Source: Phoronis pallida
Lineage: Eukaryota; Phoronida; Phoronidae
Assembly (NCBI GenBank): GCA_028565715.1
Contig: JAOXYC010241012.1
Span: 1 to 10,384 of the forward strand
DNA: 10,384 nt
Reading direction: 5' to 3'
Part shown: piece by piece, positions 7,001 through 10,384 of the stretch
Numbering within the stretch: position 1 is the first letter of the stretch
How the letters are laid out: every line of letters starts with the position of its first letter
The notes under the pieces: model-generated
Seen by the model: only the letters and a program-made list of their open reading frames with translations
What the model was told of the DNA's origin: nothing
Databases searched by the model: none
Program-made: the position numbers and the translations under genes

Positions 7001-10000
7001 CTGCCTGTTCAACTTTGTTGTTGTCATCCACGTTGCTATGGCAACCTAGCATAACACCTCTCCAACATCCAAGCCACTGGTCTTCAACGTTGCTAATCAG
7101 TTCCTAAGTTATGAATGAAATAAGAGTCTTTAAATTGTAAATCTCTACTTTCTGATTATTTTAGTCTTTAATTAGTAACCTCAAAATGAAAATGAAAATC
7201 AACAGAAAGATGACACAATAAATGATGTAAGCACTAATACAAATTTCAAAGAGAATTTTCAGTTTTTCAGGATATGTAAAAATAAAAATTGACATCCACT
7301 TATTGGTCGAAAATGAGAAGATTGCAGTTGTTTAGAGCCTTCTTTCCTCAGAAATTTTCCTAATGAAACATATCTTGTTGTATGAACAATTTATTTCATC
7401 ATATGTTGACTCGTGCATTACCTTCAACTCATTATCATAGCGATGTCTCTCAGTCCACCAGGTGGCCTTGTTAGTCACCAACATCACATCTCTTGAGTTC
7501 ACCATTAGTTTCTGGAACTGGCTCAACAAATCCTGAAACAAAACACACCATAAAAACATGGTTCCTCATATTGGAATTGTTCAGTTCAGTATTTCCTGTC
7601 TCTTCAAATAATTATCACTTTCGACCAGTTTAAGCGCTACTATTTACGGTTCTTCATGGTTGATGTAACGAGTGCTGTTACTGGTCATTTGGATATCTGA
7701 AGGGTTATAATAAAGTTTCAGCCTTTAGAAATAATACAAACACTGACATTTGCATATTAACCAAATCACATTTTTGTAAAGTAGTAAAAACACTGGGCAA
7801 AAATAAATTCCTCGACCATACCATTTATAAAGTAAACTAGAAGTGCAAATCCAATCACTTGCTTTTCTGATTTATTGCATCCAATATAAAATGTGGGTAA
7901 TAGAAGAAACAGACTAGTTTTGCTACATTGTGGGTGATGATATATCTATGTGTGTTGTTAAAGAGTTAAAGAGACATTTTTCCGCCGTAACAATTGATGT
8001 TACGTTTGTACATGACAACATCGCCCAGAAGGTGGAGCAACTAATTGGTGTCGTATTTTCTGTGCATAAATGCAATATTCCGATCAAACACATGCAATCT
8101 TGTAAGCCAAATCCGAATGTTGCATGTATGATGATATATACATTAGTGCTTAATGGATTTATTTTTTTGATATGTGATTCAAAATCCTCCAATCACATAC
8201 AGAAGATTTACTTGGGTATTAGATAAAATGTTTGATCCAATTTCATTCGTGTGTTCAGCTTGTGGCACATTCCCTATTAATGTAGCCTAAAATTAAAGAT
8301 GGATGCTTTATAATAATTCAGTTAATATTCAGTAGTTTATACCTGTTCAGTTGTTATACCATCCAGAGGTACAACGAGAGGTGCCTGGTCTTTACGGAAC
8401 CTTGTGACGACCAACTGCTTGTGCTGACACCCAGTGGTAGAAATCACAGACACCTGACATACTGTCCACTCTAGAATATCATAACAGATATTTATAAAGA
8501 AAGTTCTGATAAATGACAAAATCAAATAACCCAGATGTTTCATTCATTCCAAGAAAGACCTCCAAAAATATATACCCCAGGAAATGCAGTTGTCACAAGA
8601 AATTTAGGCTAAATATTTGACATACATCTGTTTGTTAGTATGGTACTTTCTTGCCATCTTGGAACCCCTAAATTGGGACAGGGTCCACTGATTGATGTTT
8701 GTTTTTTTCTCCAATTTGAGACAAGCTCAAATTTCCACTAGATTCAAGTGTGTATACCGTATAGCCCCGCAATTGAGTGCATGCGCCTAATTTTGGATAC
8801 GCCCCTAATCGCGGAACCTGTACGCTCATGCGCCTATTATGTGGGACGATTAATTAAAACGAGTGTTGAAATTAACATGTCAAAAGTGCGCCTATATCCG
8901 GAGCGCCTGGTTAACATGGGCCTAATCGCGGAACCTTTAGGCCCATGCGTCTATTTTGTGGGAATTTGAGTTGACAAATTTTGAGAGAAAATGCATTATT
9001 TTGCATATAGGCGCATGCGCTTAATTGCGGGGGTATACGGTATGCCATTTTAAGAAGTTCATGTCTCAATAAATAAGCGGCTTTTGGGTATTGGCATGGT
9101 CAAATTTATGACCAATATTTGCCAAACAAGAGGAAACTCACGTAAACAAAAATCTATTGAATGTCTAATGTCGAGTGCATGGTGGTTTTGATATCACATC
9201 ATCGTATAGAATGATATCGCTCATATTCTGTACTGTACAAGGTTATAATGCGAAGCTCATTCTGAAATTCAAATGTCCCTACCTGACAACAGACAGTCAT
9301 AGCTGCTACTGAATGTGTCAATAGTCTTGTTAAAGGCAATATACTCCCGACATTCCATCAACATCTCCTGTCGCTTGGATACAGACTCACTGGCTTCCTG
9401 TTTCTTTAACTTCCTGGAAAATGATGGTAACATGGGATAAGAATTTAGCAAAAACTTGAAACAGTCCTAAAATGTGTTATGTTGATAGCCGTTTACCATA
9501 TAAGAAGTATGTGGTTTCAAAACCAACTCACATGATCAAATAATTGTCACTCTATATACAGGCCAACAGATTAAACAATATGCGATCATATATAAATATG
9601 TGGATACATAACAACTTTGGATTTTCCTAAAGAGTCAATTCTTAAATCCCTCCTAAAATATCAACAACAAAAAACAGAAAGCATTGCTAATAAAAAACCT
9701 CATTCATAAAACTATCATTAATCATGAAATTGACCACTCTAGACAAAACCTAATAAATTAGATTTCCCTGCCATGGACAGCAGGGGGGGCTTTTTAGGGT
9801 GGTCTGTTACAAGAAAGATGACACATAACACAACTCAACATCATGCAAAAGAACCGCTCCAGTGGAGGTCTCTTGTCAAAGCCTTATGTGCCACTAAGAA
9901 ACCTAAATAAGCAGGTAAGTAGGACAACACCCATGCATGAAAGTTAATATACCTCAGGTTACTACCGATGCTTGTTGAGGCCATATGACGGAACGTTACT

Positions 10001-10157
10001 GCTGCTGCCTCTGTGAGGTAGAATGCTGCTTCTTCATGAGAAGTATTGAGCGTTAGGAGTGCTAGTGAGTGGCAGACATTCCTATACAGTACACTAGGTG
10101 GCTGGTGTCTCATCATGTTGAAACTGTCGAGCAGACATTTCTTGATCTGAGCCTCAT
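3822..10157 (-). CDS. ESPL1: Separase, C-terminal 527 residues (10 exons, 5' part outside window)
   Basis: Separase is the clan CD cysteine protease that cleaves the kleisin subunit of cohesin at anaphase onset and is held inactive by securin. Read on the minus strand, the exons are 10157-9953, 9413-9283, 8470-8343, 7532-7422, 7103-6942, 6252-6073, 5643-5429, 5158-5075, 4640-4476 and 4026-3822. All nine junctions are GT-AG and in phase, giving 527 complete residues. Numbered within this fragment, residues 1-110 are helical. WLGCWRG (201-207) and VILVLDK then PWENLP (about 299-316) belong to the separase pseudo-protease/active-protease region. YCGHGSG carries catalytic His409 and LIGCSSG carries catalytic Cys435. 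GNLWDVTDKDID (465-476) is the acidic signature expected near the P1-Arg pocket. The 26-residue His-Cys spacing and about 90 residues after Cys fit animal separases as I remember them. The N-terminal superhelix is outside the window. No frameshift or premature stop is seen, so the gene looks intact here. Confidence 0.96.
4476..4640 (-). CDS. ESPL1: Separase exon 9 in window: catalytic His and Cys exon
   Basis: This 165-nt exon is phase 2 at both ends, with acceptor ttttatgaag and donor gtaggt at 4475. It encodes 54 residues beginning YCGHGSG. The catalytic His codon is at 4630-4628, and the catalytic Cys (LLIGCSSG) is at 4552-4550. The exon ends TG, and the T at 4026 completes a Cys codon to give GGCPCIMGNLW. 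The acceptor has a weak pyrimidine tract, but no other site restores the conserved frame. Confidence 0.95.
4884..5002. repeat. Short MITE, 119 bp, in separase intron
   Basis: A perfect 14-bp terminal inverted repeat, AGAATCTGTAGATC, lies at 4884-4897 and, inverted, at 5002-4989. The similarity continues inward as ACCAGGC(t/c)G(g/t)AATAC. There is no coding capacity. It lies in intron 4641..5074, just upstream (in transcript order) of the exon encoding the catalytic His and Cys. No target-site duplication is obvious. Confidence 0.7.
5075..5158 (-). CDS. ESPL1: Separase exon 8 in window (GWKGIIG)
   Basis: This 84-nt exon has acceptor ttttttatgttgtag and donor gtgagt at 5074. It encodes ADGWKGIIGRKPT followed by LTERDLF, the conserved G-W-x-G-x-x-G segment and the strand leading to the catalytic His. 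It is phase 2 at both ends. Confidence 0.93.
5429..5643 (-). CDS. ESPL1: Separase exon 7 in window (PWENLP, active-domain start)
   Basis: This 215-nt exon has acceptor ccctttatttgcag and donor gtgagt at 5428. It encodes DVQCLPWENLPILR, then PVCRIPSLYFI, then TFYILDPESNLASSREYF. These correspond to the conserved PWE-S/L-P, R-x-PS and F-Y-x-L-NP/DP-NNL stretches of separase. It ends phase 2 and joins the next exon to give an Asn codon. Confidence 0.95.
6073..6252 (-). CDS. ESPL1: Separase exon 6 in window
   Basis: This 180-nt, phase 0/0 exon has acceptor gcatttcag and donor gtaagt at 6072. It encodes 60 residues, from ILVDTAHLLPHDQM to HPVILVLDK. The last segment is the beta strand that opens the active protease domain. 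Confidence 0.92.
6400..6702 (-). repeat. Full-length tRNA-derived SINE in separase intron
   Basis: On the minus strand it reads GGTGCTCGTAGCTTAGTGG (A box near 6690 to 6680), then GGGTTCGCACCC (B box, 6647 to 6636). A body of about 140 bp follows. The tail has GTAAAGCGCTTTGAG and a second AAAGCGCTTTATAAG, and ends in ATTATTATTATT. It is about 300 bp. The element lies in intron 6253..6941 in the same direction as separase. It is the reference copy for 2427..2605 and the fragment at 6716..6798. Confidence 0.85.
6716..6798 (+). repeat. SINE tail fragment, inverted relative to the adjacent copy
   Basis: AATGATGTTGAGAATTG then TAAAGCGCTTTGA match the tail of the 6400..6702 family almost base for base. 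This copy lacks about 16 bp before AAGCGCTAAATAAGCACTGG. It ends in an ATTATTATT-like run. It has no tRNA-like head and so is 5'-truncated. It lies 13 bp from the head end of the full copy, on the opposite strand. Confidence 0.75.
6942..7103 (-). CDS. ESPL1: Separase exon 5 in window (WLGCW motif)
   Basis: This 162-nt, phase 0/0 exon has acceptor acttag and donor gtaata at 6941. It opens ELISNVEDQWLGCWRGVML, the helix with the conserved W-L-G-x-W pattern of separases. The remainder is polar and poorly conserved (NVDDNNKVEQ), as expected for a loop between helices. Confidence 0.9.
7422..7532 (-). CDS. ESPL1: Separase exon 4 in window
   Basis: This 111-nt, phase 0/0 exon has acceptor ctgtttcag-type sequence ending at 7533 and donor gtaatg at 7421. 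It encodes 37 residues, including WWTERHRYDNELK. In separases this helix leads into the WLGxW motif of the next exon. Confidence 0.88.
7533..8342 (-). other. Separase intron without supported features
   Basis: This 810-nt intron holds overlapping open frames on both strands (+ 7930-8226, - 7923-8192) with no recognisable motif or splice context. A small hairpin (CGTAAC / GTTACG, 7986-8004) lies inside them. It could be an old transposon remnant; nothing firmer can be said. Confidence 0.4.
8343..8470 (-). CDS. ESPL1: Separase exon 3 in window (start of pseudo-protease region)
   Basis: This 128-nt exon has acceptor tattctag and donor gtataa at 8342. It encodes WTVCQVSVISTTG followed by QLVVTRFRKDQAPLVVPLDG, alternating beta-strand-like segments that match the start of the separase protease-like fold. 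It ends in phase 0. Confidence 0.88.
8754..9043. repeat. 290-bp MITE with long terminal inverted repeats
   Basis: The ends are near-perfect inverted repeats of about 38 bp. The left end begins ATACCGTATAGCCCCGCAAT and continues to CATGCGCCTA near 8790. The right end reads the same way on the minus strand from 9043 with a few substitutions. Inside is a direct repeat of 43 bp (8804-8846 and 8921-8963, beginning CCTAATCGCGGAACCT). The element is far more GC- and CpG-rich than the intron around it. No transposase frame is present. The TA near each tip would fit a TA target, but this is not certain. Confidence 0.8.
8804..8963 (+). repeat. Pair of 43-bp direct repeats inside the MITE
   Basis: CCTAATCGCGGAACCT followed by a CATGCG(C/T)CTATT-like stretch and GTGGGA occurs at 8804-8846 and again at 8921-8963, 117 bp apart. 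Most positions match. The motif is related to the terminal repeats (GCATGCGCCTA), so the element looks built from a reiterated module. Confidence 0.75.
9283..9413 (-). CDS. ESPL1: Separase exon 2 in window
   Basis: This 131-nt exon has acceptor ttttccag and donor gtaggg at 9282. It completes an Arg codon, then encodes a charged coiled-coil-like stretch (KLKKQEASESVSKRQEML), and ends one base into a Glu codon. Phases 2 and 1 match its neighbours. Confidence 0.85.
9414..9952 (-). other. Separase intron, nothing further seen
   Basis: This 539-nt AT-rich intron lies between the first two separase exons of the window. Apart from a small G-run with a short hairpin (CCCTGC / GCAGGG near 9766-9785), I see no repeat, gene or RNA in it. 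Confidence 0.5.
9953..10157 (-). CDS. ESPL1: Separase exon 1 in window (helical region)
   Basis: This 205-nt exon has acceptor gcgtttcag (ending 10158) and donor gtatat at 9952. It is phase 1 in and phase 2 out. It encodes an amphipathic helical segment (HSLALLTLNTSHEEAAFYL and EAAAVTFRHMAST), consistent with the helices just before the separase protease module. The Met codons around 10116 are internal. Confidence 0.85.
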
Positions 10158-10384
10158 CTGAAACGCATGAACTCAGTTGATGACATTGTCAAGTTGGCAT
10201 AATGCACCATAAATGCAACAATCAATATGAAATTGGAATGACAAAACTATCAACTACAGATATTTCATGACATAGAACATGTTTTCGAGTGATTTTTTGG
10301 CTACATTCAAGAATACTCAACTTCATAAAGTGCTTGCACTTTGATTTTAGAAAATGGGGTGAATTTTTGAATAATTATTCAATT

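Noticed and set aside
6847-7107. 86-residue Ser/Leu-rich + strand open frame
   Set aside because: It is antisense to the separase WLGCW exon; no independent evidence.
7930-8226. 98-residue + strand open frame with an overlapping open frame on the minus strand, inside a separase intron
   Set aside because: No motif, no splice or promoter context; open frames on both strands of the same DNA point to composition or an old repeat rather than a gene.
8713-8733. AATTTGAG / CTCAAATT hairpin
   Set aside because: An 8-bp AT-rich stem is common by chance in this composition and it has no repeat relatives in the window.
1-10384. CRISPR array, prokaryotic operon or phage
   Set aside because: Spliced genes, SINEs and a eukaryotic separase show this is animal nuclear DNA; no regularly spaced direct-repeat array was seen.

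Overview
The window is eukaryotic, from an AT-rich animal genome. Coding sequence is split into short exons (72-238 nt) by GT-AG introns of 209-909 nt. Several tRNA-derived SINEs and small inverted-repeat elements lie in the introns and between the genes. The separase sequence is animal-like. The repeat landscape suggests a marine invertebrate, but the phylum cannot be fixed from the sequence alone.

Two convergent protein-coding genes were found, both cut by the window edges. On the + strand (94..2081) are the last four exons of a gene I do not recognise: 178 residues in frame, a Lys/Pro-rich middle and a more conserved-looking C-terminus, followed by a T-rich 3' UTR and a poly(A) signal. On the - strand (10157 down to 3822) are the last ten exons of separase (ESPL1), the caspase-like protease that cuts cohesin at anaphase. 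All nine exon junctions keep phase and give 527 residues. The fragment holds the pseudo-protease region and the whole active domain, including catalytic His (YCGHGSG) and Cys (LIGCSSG), which fall in one 165-nt exon.

The rest is repeat-rich. Intron 501..1409 of the + gene has a tRNA-like SINE (616..840) and a 123-bp foldback (1121..1243). The intergenic stretch (2082..3821) has a shortened SINE copy (2427..2605) and a 260-bp palindrome with a tRNA-like promoter in each arm (3096..3356). Separase introns hold a 119-bp MITE (4884..5002), a full SINE (6400..6702), an inverted fragment of the same family (6716..6798) and a 290-bp MITE with direct internal repeats (8754..9043).

There is no operon, CRISPR array, rRNA or functional tRNA gene, and no sign of a new multi-gene system. 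The most notable structure is the set of inverted and palindromic repeats inside transcribed regions.
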